Origin: Pseudoxanthomonas yeongjuensis
Lineage (GTDB): Bacteria > Pseudomonadota > Gammaproteobacteria > Xanthomonadales > Xanthomonadaceae
Direction of reading: 5' to 3'
Length of the DNA: 64,000 nt
Assembly: GCF_010093345.1 (NCBI RefSeq)
Contig: NZ_PDWT01000001.1
Location: 1,240,001 to 1,304,000 of the forward strand
Shown: one piece after another, positions 42,398-52,308 of the stretch
Layout: each line of letters opens with the position of its first letter
Position numbering within the stretch: position 1 is the stretch's first letter
Translations under genes and position numbers: made by a program
Notes under the pieces: generated by a model
What the model saw: only the letters and a program-made list of their open reading frames with translations
What the model was told of the DNA's origin: nothing
The model's database searches: none

Positions 42398-44806
42398 TCA
42401 ACCACGAATCCTGGCGCCGTGGTCGCGCTCGATCGCGGCCACCACCGCGGTCACTACGCCTTCCACATCGCGGTCGGTCAGAGTGCGTGAGTTGTCCTGC
42501 AAAATCAAGCCCATAGCCAAGCTCTTTTGACCAGATTCGACCCCTGCGCCGACATAACGATCGAACAGCAGCAGATCCCGCAGCAATGGGCCCACGACCT
42601 CTCGGACCGTGGTCGAAATAGCCGCCCAGGGCACGCTGTCGGCCACGACGAACGCGAGATCGCGACGGACGGACGGAAAGCGCGAAAGCTCGGAAGCCCT
42701 CGGCAACGCGCGCGAGGTCAGCGGCGCCAGATCCAGTTCGAACCCGAGCACCTCATCGTCCAGATCCAGCGCGCGCAGCAGGCGAGGATGCAACTGGCCT
42801 ATCCAGCCGATCCGCACGCCCTCGCGGAACACGTCGGCCGAGCGCCCGGGATGGCCGAACGCATGCGCGGAGGGACGGTATTCGAGGACCGCGCCGGAGG
42901 CTGCGGCCAGGCTGTCCAGGTCGCCCTTGAGGTCGTGGAAATCGGCCTTGCGCGCCGCTTCGCCCCATTGCTCGGACCGCGCGTCGCCATGGATCGCCGC
43001 GGCGATGCGCAGCGTCTCGAGGGGAGCTTCACCCGACTTCCGGCTCGCGAATACATTGCCCAATTCGAACAGGCGTACCCGGCCGGCTTGCCGGGCGACG
43101 TTGCGCTGCACCGCCGAAACGAGTCCGGGCAGCAGTCGCGTGCGCATCACGCCCAACTCCGCGCTGAGCGGATTGGCCAGGGGCACGGCGTTCTCGCTGG
43201 CGCTCCACTGCGCGAGCAGCGCGGCATCGACGAAGGCGTAGTTCACCGTTTCCAGATAATCGCGCGCGGCCAGCTGGCGGCGGACGCTGGAGGCTTCCAC
43301 CCGGGTTTCGGTGGGCGCGGCGATACGGGTGGCGCCGCCGGGCAGTGTGGTCGGGATGCGGTCGTAGCCGTGGATACGGGCCAGTTCCTCGATCAGATCC
43401 TCCTCGATGGCGATATCGAAGCGCCTGCTGGGCGAAACGATTTCCCACCCGGCGTCGTTGGCTTCGACCTGCATGCCGAGCGCGCGCAGGATGCGCTCCA
43501 CGTCGGCGTCCGCGATTTCGATTCCCAGGACACGTGCGATGCGGGCACGGCGCAACGCGATGCGAGCCGGCCTGGGCAAGTGCTCCGACAACATGGCCTC
43601 CACCACCGGCCCCGGCGAACCGCCGGCCAGTTCGACGATGAGCCGGGTCGCCACTTCGACGGCCTGGCGCGGCAGTTCGGGGTCCACGCCACGTTCGAAA
43701 CGATGGCCCGCATCGGTATGCAGCCCGAGCTTGCGTCCACGGCCGATGATCGCCGAGGGAACCCAGTGCGCCGCCTCCAGGAAAACATTGCGCGTCGCAT
43801 CGGTCACCCGGGTGTCGTGGCCGCCCATGATCCCGCCGAGCGCCACTGCGCGCGAACCGACGCCACCCTGCTGGCTATCCGACACCACCAGGAAGTCTTC
43901 GCCGAGCGACACCGTGCGGCCATCGAGGAGTTTCAGCTCTTCACCAGCACGCCCTTCCCCGCTCCGCGCATGGCGCACCACGATGGGGCCGGCCAGCGTG
44001 TCGCGATCGAACGCGTGCATCGGCTGCCCGAGTTCCAGCATCACGTACTGGGTCACGTCGACCAGGAAACTGATCGGCCGCACGCCGCTGCGACGCAGGC
44101 GTTCCGCCATCCATACGGGCGTGGCGATGGCAGCGTCCACGCCTTCGATCACGCGGCCGACGAAGCGCGGCACTTTCGCGCCGGCGTCCAGCTCGATCTC
44201 GAGCGCGCTGTCGATCAGTGCGGGCATCGGCGTGGCGTCGAAGGCGACCACCGCGCTGCCGCAGGCCGCGGCCACGTCGAAAGCGATGCCGCGCACGCTG
44301 AAGCAGTCGGCGCGATTGGGCGTTAGCTTGATCTCGATGCTGGCGTCGGGCAGCGACAGGTAATCGGCGATGGATGCACCGATCGGCGCATCGTCGGGCA
44401 ATTCCAGCAGGCCGGAGGCATCGGCATCGATGCCCAGTTCCTTCGCCGAGCACAGCATGCCGTTGGAATCCACGCCGCGCAGCTTGGCCGCCTTGATGGT
44501 GATTTCGCCGACCACGGTACCGACCGTGGCCAAGGGCGCGACCAGGCCCGGTCGCGCATTCGGCGCACCGCACACGATCTGCAGCAACTCGCCCTGCCCG
44601 GCATCGACCTTGCACACCTGCAGGCGATCGGCTTCGGGATGCTTGGCGCATTCGACGATGCGCGCCACGACCACGCCGGCCAGCGATTCGCCGAGCGGGG
44701 TGACTTCCTCGACCTCAAGGCCGATCGCGGTCAGCGTGGCGGCGAGTTCGTCGCGCGAGGCGTCGGTGGGAACGTGGCTGCGTAACCAGTTTTCGGAAAA
44801 TTTCAT
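42398..44806 (-). CDS. pheT: Phenylalanyl-tRNA synthetase beta subunit
   Basis: The 802-residue subunit shows the N-terminal tRNA-binding domain (VVVARIVECAKHPEADRLQVCKVDAG), the B3/B4 editing region, the B5 domain, the pseudo-catalytic core and the C-terminal FDX-ACB domain (SRFPSVRRDLAFVVAD...TLTDRDVEGVVTAVVAAIE). With PheS it forms the heterotetramer that charges and proofreads tRNA-Phe. I chose the ATG at 44804-44806 (MKFSENWLRSHV), the family start. It follows pheS by about 90 bp, occupied by a palindromic repeat that reaches into the pheS stop. Confidence 0.97.
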   Translation of the reverse strand: MKFSENWLRSHVPTDASRDELAATLTAIGLEVEEVTPLGESLAGVVVARIVECAKHPEADRLQVCKVDAGQGELLQIVCGAPNARPGLVAPLATVGTVVGEITIKAAKLRGVDSNGMLCSAKELGIDADASGLLELPDDAPIGASIADYLSLPDASIEIKLTPNRADCFSVRGIAFDVAAACGSAVVAFDATPMPALIDSALEIELDAGAKVPRFVGRVIEGVDAAIATPVWMAERLRRSGVRPISFLVDVTQYVMLELGQPMHAFDRDTLAGPIVVRHARSGEGRAGEELKLLDGRTVSLGEDFLVVSDSQQGGVGSRAVALGGIMGGHDTRVTDATRNVFLEAAHWVPSAIIGRGRKLGLHTDAGHRFERGVDPELPRQAVEVATRLIVELAGGSPGPVVEAMLSEHLPRPARIALRRARIARVLGIEIADADVERILRALGMQVEANDAGWEIVSPSRRFDIAIEEDLIEELARIHGYDRIPTTLPGGATRIAAPTETRVEASSVRRQLAARDYLETVNYAFVDAALLAQWSASENAVPLANPLSAELGVMRTRLLPGLVSAVQRNVARQAGRVRLFELGNVFASRKSGEAPLETLRIAAAIHGDARSEQWGEAARKADFHDLKGDLDSLAAASGAVLEYRPSAHAFGHPGRSADVFREGVRIGWIGQLHPRLLRALDLDDEVLGFELDLAPLTSRALPRASELSRFPSVRRDLAFVVADSVPWAAISTTVREVVGPLLRDLLLFDRYVGAGVESGQKSLAMGLILQDNSRTLTDRDVEGVVTAVVAAIERDHGARIRG

Positions 44807-44818
44807 CGTGTCGTCACC

Positions 44819-46000
<1,182 letters not shown>

Positions 46001-46016
46001 GCAGAATGGCCAGGCC

Positions 46017-46052
46017 AAAAAAACAATGGGGAAGGACTTGCGCCCTTCCCCA
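46017..46052 (-). terminator. Terminator after rplT, before pheS
   Basis: On the minus strand TGGGGAAGG and CCTTCCCCA form a 9-bp stem around GCGCAAGT, followed by TTGTTTTTTT. It should end most transcripts of the infC-rpmI-rplT group and leave pheS to other transcription. Confidence 0.9.
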
Positions 46053-46102
46053 CGTGTTCGGCGATGAACCGCCAGTACTGCTTTACGGTGGAGATCGCAG
46101 GC

Positions 46103-46462
46103 TTACGCCGCGAGTGCGCCCTTGGCTTTTTCGGCCAGGGCCGCAAAACCCACTGGATCATGCACGGCGATGTCGGCCAGCACCTTGCGGTCCAGGGTGA
46201 TACCGGCCTTGAGCATGCCGTTCATGAAACGGCTGTAGCTCAAACCGTTGATGCGGGCAGCCGCATTGATGCGGGTGATCCACAGCGAACGGAAATTGCG
46301 CTTCTTCTGCTTGCGGCCGATATACGCGTACTGACCGGCCTTGATGACGGCCTGGTTGGCGACGCGGAAGACCTTGCGGCGGGCGTTGTAGTAGCCCTTG
46401 GCGAGCTTCAGGATTTTCTTGTGACGGCGGCGCGCCGTTACACCACGTTTGACTCGTGCCAT
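46103..46462 (-). CDS. rplT: 50S ribosomal protein L20
   Basis: The 119-residue basic protein matches L20: [79 protein letters not shown], then the globular RNA-binding C-domain. L20 nucleates 50S assembly on 23S rRNA and, in E. coli, represses the rpmI-rplT mRNA. It follows rpmI by ten bases. Confidence 0.98.
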   Translation of the reverse strand: MARVKRGVTARRRHKKILKLAKGYYNARRKVFRVANQAVIKAGQYAYIGRKQKKRNFRSLWITRINAAARINGLSYSRFMNGMLKAGITLDRKVLADIAVHDPVGFAALAEKAKGALAA

Positions 46463-46472
46463 TGTTCAGTCC

Positions 46473-46670
46473 TCAGAGATACGGAAGCATACGATCCAGA
46501 CGCTTGGAGTCTTCGGCGCGAATGATGTTCGTCGCACGAAGGCCGCGCTTACGCTTGGTCGACTTCTTGGTGAGGATGTGGCTCTTGTTGGCGTGGCCAG
46601 CCTTGTATTTGCCGGAAGCGGTCTTCCGGAAACGCTTGGCCGCCGCCCGGTGGGTCTTGATCTTGGGCAT
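46473..46670 (-). CDS. rpmI: 50S ribosomal protein L35
   Basis: The 65-residue basic protein matches L35: [66 protein letters not shown] chose the ATG at 46668-46670, which gives the family N-terminus. It is separated from infC by 322 bp that carry a promoter and two hairpins on the minus strand; L20-type autoregulation is known for the mRNA in other bacteria. Confidence 0.97.
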   Translation of the reverse strand: MPKIKTHRAAAKRFRKTASGKYKAGHANKSHILTKKSTKRKRGLRATNIIRAEDSKRLDRMLPYL

Positions 46671-46811
46671 TGCGGTGGTCCTTGTTGGTTTCTGTAACTG
46701 ACCCGGGCGGCAGCCTTGATGCTTCGTCATGAAGCGGCCACGCTTTCCATCCATGCCCAATGTCGGCTTGTAAGTCGTTGAATCTTTTAGGAAATAAACG
46801 ACAGGTCCTGT

Positions 46812-46843
46812 GGCTGCGAGCAGCCGGCCCGATGTACCGGGCC
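46812..46843 (-). promoter_or_regulatory. Two tandem hairpins at the 5' end of the rpmI-rplT leader
   Basis: On the minus strand GGCCCG-GTACAT-CGGGCC is followed directly by GGCTGC-TC-GCAGCC. They would form within the first 30 nt of the mRNA that starts at the promoter just upstream, a reasonable site for protein (L20) binding or stabilisation. Confidence 0.55.
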
Positions 46844-46847
46844 GCGT

Positions 46848-46876
46848 ATTATGCCCGCGGCGGGTTTTCCTTGCAA
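46848..46876 (-). promoter_or_regulatory. Promoter of rpmI-rplT
   Basis: On the minus strand TTGCAA (46871-46876) and CATAAT (46848-46853) are spaced by exactly 17 bases. The likely start is near 46841, giving a leader of about 170 nt before rpmI. Confidence 0.65.
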
Positions 46877-46992
46877 ATCAGGGTTTTGCCTCTGCTGGCC
46901 TGGGCCTGGAGATCAAAAGGCCCTCTCCCTTTGCCCTCTCCCGCAAGCGGGCGAGGGAAACGGGTGGCGTCAGCGGCCTTTGGCCGCCGACC

Positions 46993-47517
46993 TCATTTCT
47001 TTTTGGGCGCGATCATCATCACCATCTGCCGGCCTTCCAGGCGCGGGCGCGATTCGATCACGATCTCGTCGCCGAGCTCGGTCTCGATGCGCGTGGCCAT
47101 TTCGCGGCCCAGTTCCTGGTGGCTCATCTCACGGCCACGGAAGCGGATGTTGATTTTGACCTTGTCGCCTTCTTCCAGGAAGCGGCGGATGTTGCGCATC
47201 TTGATCTGGTAGTCGCCCTCATCGGTGACCGGCCGGAACTTGAGTTCCTTGATCTCGACCTGCTTCTGCTTCTTCTTGGCGGCGTTGGCCTTCTTCTGGG
47301 CTTCGAACTTGAACTTGCCGAAGTCCATGATGCGGCAGACCGGCGGATCGGCCTGGGGCTGGATTTCCACCAGATCCATGCCGGACTCCTCGGCCAGCGC
47401 GATCGCGGCGTCGCGCGACAACACGCCGACCATCTCGCCATCGGCACCGATCACGCGCACGTTGGGTACGCGGATCTCGCCGTTCTTGCGGTTTTGTTTG
47501 TTATCGGGGGTACTGAT
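46993..47517 (-). CDS. infC: Translation initiation factor IF-3
   Basis: The 174-residue protein has the IF-3 N-domain (NKQNRKNGEIRVPNVRVIGADGEMVGVLSRDAAIALAEESGMDLVEIQPQADPPVCRIMDFGKFKFEAQKK) and C-domain (QVEIKELKFRPVTDEGDYQIKMRNIRRFLEEGDKVKINIRFRGREMSHQELG...). It discriminates against non-AUG starts. There is no in-frame ATG where the family begins; the frame continues upstream into ATC (47515-47517), nine bases after GGGAG, or ATT (47524-47526), directly next to it. I chose the ATC because of the spacing. Use of a non-AUG start permits the well-known IF-3 autorepression. It lies about 70 bp after thrS. Confidence 0.93.
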   Translation of the reverse strand: MSTPDNKQNRKNGEIRVPNVRVIGADGEMVGVLSRDAAIALAEESGMDLVEIQPQADPPVCRIMDFGKFKFEAQKKANAAKKKQKQVEIKELKFRPVTDEGDYQIKMRNIRRFLEEGDKVKINIRFRGREMSHQELGREMATRIETELGDEIVIESRPRLEGRQMVMMIAPKKK

Positions 47518-47546
47518 TGGTGCAATCTCCCAAGGGATATTTCATG

Positions 47547-47565
47547 CCGGCCCCACAGGGGCCGG
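47547..47565 (-). other. Hairpin between thrS and infC
   Basis: CCGGCCCC and GGGGCCGG form a perfect 8-bp stem with a 3-base loop, without a T-run. It lies in the spacer ahead of the infC ribosome-binding site and may separate the two coding parts of a shared mRNA. Confidence 0.5.
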
Positions 47566-47587
47566 GACATTTCTTTACGCGACTTCT

Positions 47588-49489
47588 TTACGCGACTTGC
47601 TCCGCACGCAGGCGTTCGGCGAAGGCGGCGACGCTCATTGTGCCTAAATCTTCCCCGGAGCGCGTGCGTACCGCAATGGCGCCATTCTCCTTCTCGCGGT
47701 CCCCGACCACCAGCAGATAAGGCACCCGCTGCAGCGTGTGCTCGCGGATCTTGTAGCCGACCTTCTCGTTACGGACATCGGAAATGACACGAAATCCTTG
47801 ATTTGAAAGGGATTTTTGCACTTCGGCCACATAATCGGCCTGGGCGTCGGTGATGTTCATCACCACTGCCTGGCGTGGGGCCAGCCACGACGGGAAGGCC
47901 CCGGCATGGTGTTCGATCAGGATGCCGATGAAGCGTTCCATCGACCCGACAATGGCCCGGTGCAGCATCACCGGGTGCTGGCGCGCGGAATTCTCGTCCA
48001 CGTACTCGGCCCCCAGGCGTTCCGGCATCATGAAATCGACCTGCATGGTGCCCAGTTGCCAGGTCCGGCCGATGGCGTCCTTGAGGTGGTACTCGATCTT
48101 GGGGCCGTAGAACGCCCCCTCGCCCGGCAATTCTCCCCATTCCACCCCGGCCGCACGCAAGGCCGAGCGCAGCGATTCTTCGGCCTTGTCCCAGGTGGCG
48201 TCGTCGCCCAGGCGCGGTTCCGGGCGCAGCGCCAGCTTGACCTGCACCTCGGTGAAGCCGAAGTCGGCGTAGACCTTCATTGCCTGCAGGTGGAAGTCGG
48301 TGACCTCGGACTCGATCTGCTCTTCGGTGCAGAAGATATGGCCATCGTCCTGGGTGAAGCCGCGCACGCGCAGGATCCCGTGCAGCGCGCCGGACGGTTC
48401 ATTGCGGTGGCAGGCGCCGAATTCGCCATAGCGGATCGGCAGGTCGCGGTAGCTGTGCAGGCCCTGGTTGAACACCTGCACGTGGCCCGGGCAGTTCATC
48501 GGCTTCAGCGCATAAGTGCGCTTCTCCGATTCGGTGAAGAACATGTTGTCCTGGTAGTTGTCCCAGTGGCCGGATTTCTGCCACAGCGACACGTCCAGGA
48601 TCTGCGGGCAGCGCACTTCGCCGTAGCCGGTATCGCGGTAAACCTTGCGCATGTACTGCTCGACCACCTGCCAGACGGCCCATCCCCTGGGATGCCAGAA
48701 CACCAGGCCCGGCGCCTCTTCCTGCAGGTGGAACAGCTCCTGCTGCTTGGCGATCTTGCGATGGTCGCGCTTGTCGGCTTCCTCGATGCGAGTGATGTAG
48801 GCCTCGAGCTGCTTCTTGTCGGCCCAAGCGGTGCCGTAGATGCGCTGCAGCTGCTCGTTCTTGGCATCGCCGCGCCAATAGGCGCCGGAAATGCGCGTGA
48901 GCTTGAACGACTTCAAAAAGCGCGTGTTGGGCACGTGCGGGCCGCGGCACATGTCCACGTATTCCTGGTGGTAGTACAGGCCCATCGCGGTCTCGTCGGG
49001 CATGTCCTCGATCAGGCGCAGCTTGTATTCCTCGCCGCGCGACTTGAACACCTCGATCACTTCCGCGCGCGGGGTGACCTTCTTGACCACGTCGTAGTCC
49101 TGTTCGATCAGTTCGCGCATGCGCTGCTCGATCGCGGCCAGGTCCTCGGGGGTGAACGGGCGCTCGTTCCAGATATCGTAATAGAAGCCTTCGGCGATGA
49201 CCGGGCCGATCACCATCTTGGCCGCGGGGAACAGCTGCTTCACCGCATGGCCGACCAGGTGCGCGCTGGAGTGGCGGATGATCTCCAGCCCTTCCTCGTC
49301 CCTGGGGGTGATGATGCGCAGCGAAGCGTCGTGGTCGATGCGGTCGCTGGCATCCACCAGCTTGCCGTCCACCGCGCCGGCCACGGTGGCCTTGGCCAGC
49401 CCGGCGCCGATGGACTGGGCCACTTCCATGACGCTGACGGGGTTTTCGAATTCGCGGCGGCTGCCGTCGGGGAGCGTGATCGTGATCAT
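47588..49489 (-). CDS. thrS: Threonyl-tRNA synthetase
   Basis: The 633-residue enzyme has the TGS domain ([28 protein letters not shown]), the editing second domain with [14 protein letters not shown] and [10 protein letters not shown], the class II core with [76 protein letters not shown] and the anticodon domain. It charges tRNA-Thr and removes mischarged Ser. A 13-bp direct duplication (AAGTCGCGTAAAG) spans the stop codon. A leader peptide with two Thr codons and a terminator-like hairpin lie upstream, so attenuation control is possible. Confidence 0.97.
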   Translation of the reverse strand: MITITLPDGSRREFENPVSVMEVAQSIGAGLAKATVAGAVDGKLVDASDRIDHDASLRIITPRDEEGLEIIRHSSAHLVGHAVKQLFPAAKMVIGPVIAEGFYYDIWNERPFTPEDLAAIEQRMRELIEQDYDVVKKVTPRAEVIEVFKSRGEEYKLRLIEDMPDETAMGLYYHQEYVDMCRGPHVPNTRFLKSFKLTRISGAYWRGDAKNEQLQRIYGTAWADKKQLEAYITRIEEADKRDHRKIAKQQELFHLQEEAPGLVFWHPRGWAVWQVVEQYMRKVYRDTGYGEVRCPQILDVSLWQKSGHWDNYQDNMFFTESEKRTYALKPMNCPGHVQVFNQGLHSYRDLPIRYGEFGACHRNEPSGALHGILRVRGFTQDDGHIFCTEEQIESEVTDFHLQAMKVYADFGFTEVQVKLALRPEPRLGDDATWDKAEESLRSALRAAGVEWGELPGEGAFYGPKIEYHLKDAIGRTWQLGTMQVDFMMPERLGAEYVDENSARQHPVMLHRAIVGSMERFIGILIEHHAGAFPSWLAPRQAVVMNITDAQADYVAEVQKSLSNQGFRVISDVRNEKVGYKIREHTLQRVPYLLVVGDREKENGAIAVRTRSGEDLGTMSVAAFAERLRAEQVA

Positions 49490-49508
49490 TCTTCGGTTCC
49501 AGAAACGG

Positions 49509-49529
49509 AAAAAGGCGCTGCGCGCCTTC
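49509..49529 (-). terminator. Terminator-like hairpin just ahead of thrS (possible attenuator)
   Basis: On the minus strand AAGGCGC and GCGCCTT form a stem around GCA followed by TTTTTCC, 20 bases before the thrS ATG. It may end transcripts from the tRNA-Val side, or work with the leader peptide upstream. Confidence 0.65.
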
Positions 49530-49559
49530 TGTACACCAACGGAAGAGGCGGCAGGGAAA

Positions 49560-49586
49560 TCAGCAGGGGAAGTTGGTAGTGCTCAT
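49560..49586 (-). CDS. Candidate thrS leader peptide
   Basis: A tiny frame encodes MSTTNFPC (ATG at 49584-49586, TGA at 49560-49562), with two adjacent Thr codons, between tRNA-Val and the hairpin ahead of thrS. ACCAAC, which overlaps the second Thr codon, can pair with a GTTGGT located at about 49537-49542, just before the hairpin. A ribosome waiting for charged tRNA-Thr would break that pairing. No good ribosome-binding site is visible and eight residues is short, so this is a suggestion based on arrangement. Confidence 0.4.
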   Translation of the reverse strand: MSTTNFPC

Positions 49587-49656
49587 GTCGCACGCTAGAC
49601 GGCCCGTCGCCGCCACCTCTGGATTGTCGCCATTGCCGGAACCACGCCTGCAAGCG

Positions 49657-49731
49657 TGGTGGGCGGTACAGGGTTCGAACCTGTGACCCCTACCATGTCA
49701 AGGTAGTGCTCTACCGCTGAGCTAACCGCCC
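49657..49731 (-). tRNA. tRNA-Val (anticodon GAC)
   Basis: On the minus strand the 75-nt gene has acceptor arms GGGCGGT/ACCGCCC, D arm GCTCAGCGGTAGAGC, anticodon stem CTACC/GGTAG around TTGACAT (anticodon GAC), T arm CACAGGTTCGAACCCTGT and an encoded CCA. A CCACGC/GCGTGG hairpin follows its 3' end at 49642-49659. Confidence 0.97.
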
Positions 49732-49765
49732 GGTATGCCCCGAAAGCACGCTTTCAGGGGCGCGC

Positions 49766-49794
49766 ATCATAGCATCCATGCGCGTGGTTCGGAA
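49766..49794 (-). promoter_or_regulatory. Promoter of tRNA-Val
   Basis: On the minus strand TTCCGA (49789-49794) and TATGAT (49766-49771) are 17 bases apart; the tRNA begins 35 bases downstream of the -10 box. The -35 is weak. Confidence 0.5.
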
Positions 49795-49975
49795 TCCATC
49801 AACGCTCCGGCTGCGGGATCGGCATCCGGCGCTCGCGGGACTGTGGGCGGCCGCTGGCCGGACGTGGCCGGATCCAGGCCTCAAAGTCCAAACGCCGGGA
49901 TAAAGAACGGCTCTGTTCCCGTTCGCTGCGGATGATTCCCTCAGAAGTCGCCCTGTCGCATAGGCGACAGGCCTT

Positions 49976-50040
49976 TGTGGGAGGGACTTCAGTCCCGATG
50001 CTTTATCGATAGAGCCCGTCGGGACTGAAGTCCCTCCCAC
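49976..50040. repeat. Palindromic intergenic repeat pair, GACT-TC-AGTC core
   Basis: GTGGGAGGGACTTCAGTCCC and its complement flank a short loop, with GATGC after the left arm. The outer arm is the GTGGGAGG type seen at 26603. Confidence 0.9.
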
Positions 50041-50117
50041 GCCCCGAAGGAAGTCCCCTTGGGGGACAGACCGCGCCCTGATACGCACGGCGCCAAAACT
50101 AGAGAGAAGCCGGCCCT

Positions 50118-52151
50118 TCAGATCACCAGGCTGGCGTCTTTCAGCTTGTGGATCTCGTCGCGCAGGCGCGCCGCGTCCTCGAACTCCAGGTCGCGCGCGT
50201 GCTGGTACATCCGCTGCTCCAGCTGCTTGAGCCGGGCGGCGATCTGGGCCGGGCTGAAGGAAGCGTAGTCCGGCGCCTCCTCGGCCACGCGTCTGCCCTT
50301 GCCGCGCCCTCCCTTGCCGCTCTGGCCGCCCTCGTTGGCCGCCTCGCTGCGCGCGCCTTCCAGGATATCGACGATGGGCTTGGCCACCGAAATCGGGGTG
50401 ATGCCGTGCTCCAGGTTGTATTCCACCTGCTTCTCGCGGCGACGGTTGGTTTCGTCGATCGCCGCCTGCATCGAGTTGGTGATCTTGTCGGCGTACAGGA
50501 TCGCCTTGCCGCGCAGGTTGCGGGCGGCGCGGCCGATGGTCTGGATCAGCGAACCGCGCGAACGCAGGAAGCCTTCCTTGTCCGCGTCCAGGATCGCCAC
50601 CAGCGACACCTCGGGCATGTCCAGGCCCTCGCGCAGCAGGTTGATGCCGACCAACACGTCGAACTTGCCCAGGCGCAGGTCGCGGATGATCTCGACCCGC
50701 TCCACCGTGTCCACGTCCGAATGCAGGTAGCGCACCCTGACCCCGTGTTCGCCCAGGTATTCGGTCAGGTTTTCGGCCATGCGCTTGGTCAGGGTGGTGA
50801 TCAGCACGCGATCGCCCATGGCCACGCGCAGGTTGATCTCGGACAGCACGTCGTCGACCTGGGACGCGACCGGGCGGATCTCCACCGGCGGATCGATCAA
50901 CCCGGTCGGACGCACCACCAGTTCCACCACTTCCCCGCCCGACTCGCGCAATTCGTAGGGTCCGGGCGTCGCCGAGACATAGATGCTGCGCGGCGAGCGC
51001 ATTTCCCATTCCTCGAACTTCAGCGGCCGGTTGTCCAGCGCCGAAGGCAGGCGGAAACCGAAGTCCACCAGCGTCGTCTTGCGCGAACGGTCGCCCTTGT
51101 ACATGGCGCCGATCTGCGGAATGGTCACGTGCGATTCGTCGCACACCAGCAACGCATCCGGCGGCAGGTAGTCGAACAGGGTCGGCGGCGGCTCGCCCGG
51201 CAGCTTGCCGGTGAGGTGGCGGGAATAGTTTTCGATGCCGTTGCAGTAGCCGACCTCGGCCATCATCTCCAGATCGAACTGGGTGCGCTGGGCCAGGCGC
51301 TGCGCCTCCACCAGCTTGTTCTGTGCGTACAGCTCTTCGAGCCGCGCCTTCAATTCGACCTTGATCGTCTCGATGGCCGCCAGCACGCGGTCGCGGGTGG
51401 TGGCGTAATGGGTCTTGGGGTAGATGGTGAAGCGCGGCAACCTGCGCAGGGTCTCGCCGGTCAGCGGATCGAACAGGGTCAGGTTCTCGATCTCGCCGTC
51501 GAACAGCTCGATGCGCAGCGCCTCGATGTCGGATTCGGCCGGGAACACGTCGATGACCTCGCCCTTGACCCGGAACGTGCCGCGATGCAGTTCGTATTCG
51601 TTGCGGGTGTACTGCAACTGGGTCAGGTGCTTGATCAGGTCGCGCTGGTCGATATGCTCGCCGCGCGACAGGATCAGGCGCAGCGACAGGTAGTCCTCGG
51701 GCGCGCCCAGGCCGTAGATCGCAGAGACCGTGGCGACCACGATCGTGTCGCGACGGGAAAGCAGCGCCTTGGTCGCGGCCAGCCGCATCTGCTCGATGTG
51801 CTCGTTGATCGAGCTGTCCTTCTCGATGAAGGTGTCCGACGACGGCACATAGGCTTCGGGCTGGTAGTAGTCGTAGTAGCTGACGAAGTACTCGACCGAG
51901 TTGTGCGGGAAGAACGACTTGAATTCGCCGTACAGTTGCGCGGCCAGGGTCTTGTTCGGGGCCATCACCAGGGTCGGCTTCTGCACCGCCTGGACCACGT
52001 TGGCGATGGTGTAGGTCTTGCCGGAGCCGGTGACGCCGAGCAGTGTCTGCTTGGCCAGGCCGGACTCGAATCCCTCGATGAGTCTGGCGATCGCCTGCGG
52101 CTGGTCGCCTGCGGGCGAGTACGGGGAAACGAGTTCGAAACGTTCGGTCAT
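50118..52151 (-). CDS. uvrB: Excinuclease ABC subunit B
   Basis: The 677-residue protein has all UvrB elements: [19 protein letters not shown], Walker [18 protein letters not shown], the beta-hairpin region [42 protein letters not shown], Walker [15 protein letters not shown], helicase motifs [10 protein letters not shown] and [26 protein letters not shown], and a C-terminal UVR domain. It verifies damage in nucleotide excision repair. The ATG at 52149-52151 gives the usual start. It is divergent from the FimT-like gene; the 157-bp space holds TATACT, a possible -10, and no recognisable LexA box. Confidence 0.98.
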   Translation of the reverse strand: MTERFELVSPYSPAGDQPQAIARLIEGFESGLAKQTLLGVTGSGKTYTIANVVQAVQKPTLVMAPNKTLAAQLYGEFKSFFPHNSVEYFVSYYDYYQPEAYVPSSDTFIEKDSSINEHIEQMRLAATKALLSRRDTIVVATVSAIYGLGAPEDYLSLRLILSRGEHIDQRDLIKHLTQLQYTRNEYELHRGTFRVKGEVIDVFPAESDIEALRIELFDGEIENLTLFDPLTGETLRRLPRFTIYPKTHYATTRDRVLAAIETIKVELKARLEELYAQNKLVEAQRLAQRTQFDLEMMAEVGYCNGIENYSRHLTGKLPGEPPPTLFDYLPPDALLVCDESHVTIPQIGAMYKGDRSRKTTLVDFGFRLPSALDNRPLKFEEWEMRSPRSIYVSATPGPYELRESGGEVVELVVRPTGLIDPPVEIRPVASQVDDVLSEINLRVAMGDRVLITTLTKRMAENLTEYLGEHGVRVRYLHSDVDTVERVEIIRDLRLGKFDVLVGINLLREGLDMPEVSLVAILDADKEGFLRSRGSLIQTIGRAARNLRGKAILYADKITNSMQAAIDETNRRREKQVEYNLEHGITPISVAKPIVDILEGARSEAANEGGQSGKGGRGKGRRVAEEAPDYASFSPAQIAARLKQLEQRMYQHARDLEFEDAARLRDEIHKLKDASLVI

Positions 52152-52308
52152 GGCGGGGATTCTGTGGCGACTGGCCAGTATAGCGGTGGCCGGGATTACG
52201 GCCGTGTCAGGGAAATCCCTACGTACCGGCACGTCGCCCGCCGATTCAAGGCGCCGGGCGATGGGAGGAATCTGGACAAGCCCGGACTGGGCCCACCAGG
52301 AGATCACC

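Larger units (their letters stand above)
46671..46992. other. infC-rpmI spacer with promoter and leader hairpins
   Basis: The 322-bp stretch holds no gene. Near infC lies GGCGGCC/GGCCGC, a hairpin just after the stop, then a run of CCCTCTCCC-type sequence found repeatedly in such genomes, then the promoter and tandem hairpins listed separately, and about 140 bp of leader before rpmI. Confidence 0.6.
49732..50117. other. Spacer between tRNA-Val and uvrB
   Basis: The 386-bp stretch holds no credible gene. It contains the tRNA-Val promoter (49766-49794), a hairpin GTCGCC/GGCGAC near 49947-49968, and a palindromic repeat pair (49976-50040). Confidence 0.6.

Noticed and set aside
52152..52308. 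A LexA operator for uvrB
   Set aside because: ACTGGCCAGT is a short palindrome, but neither the CTGT-N8-ACAG pattern nor the Xanthomonas-type box is present.
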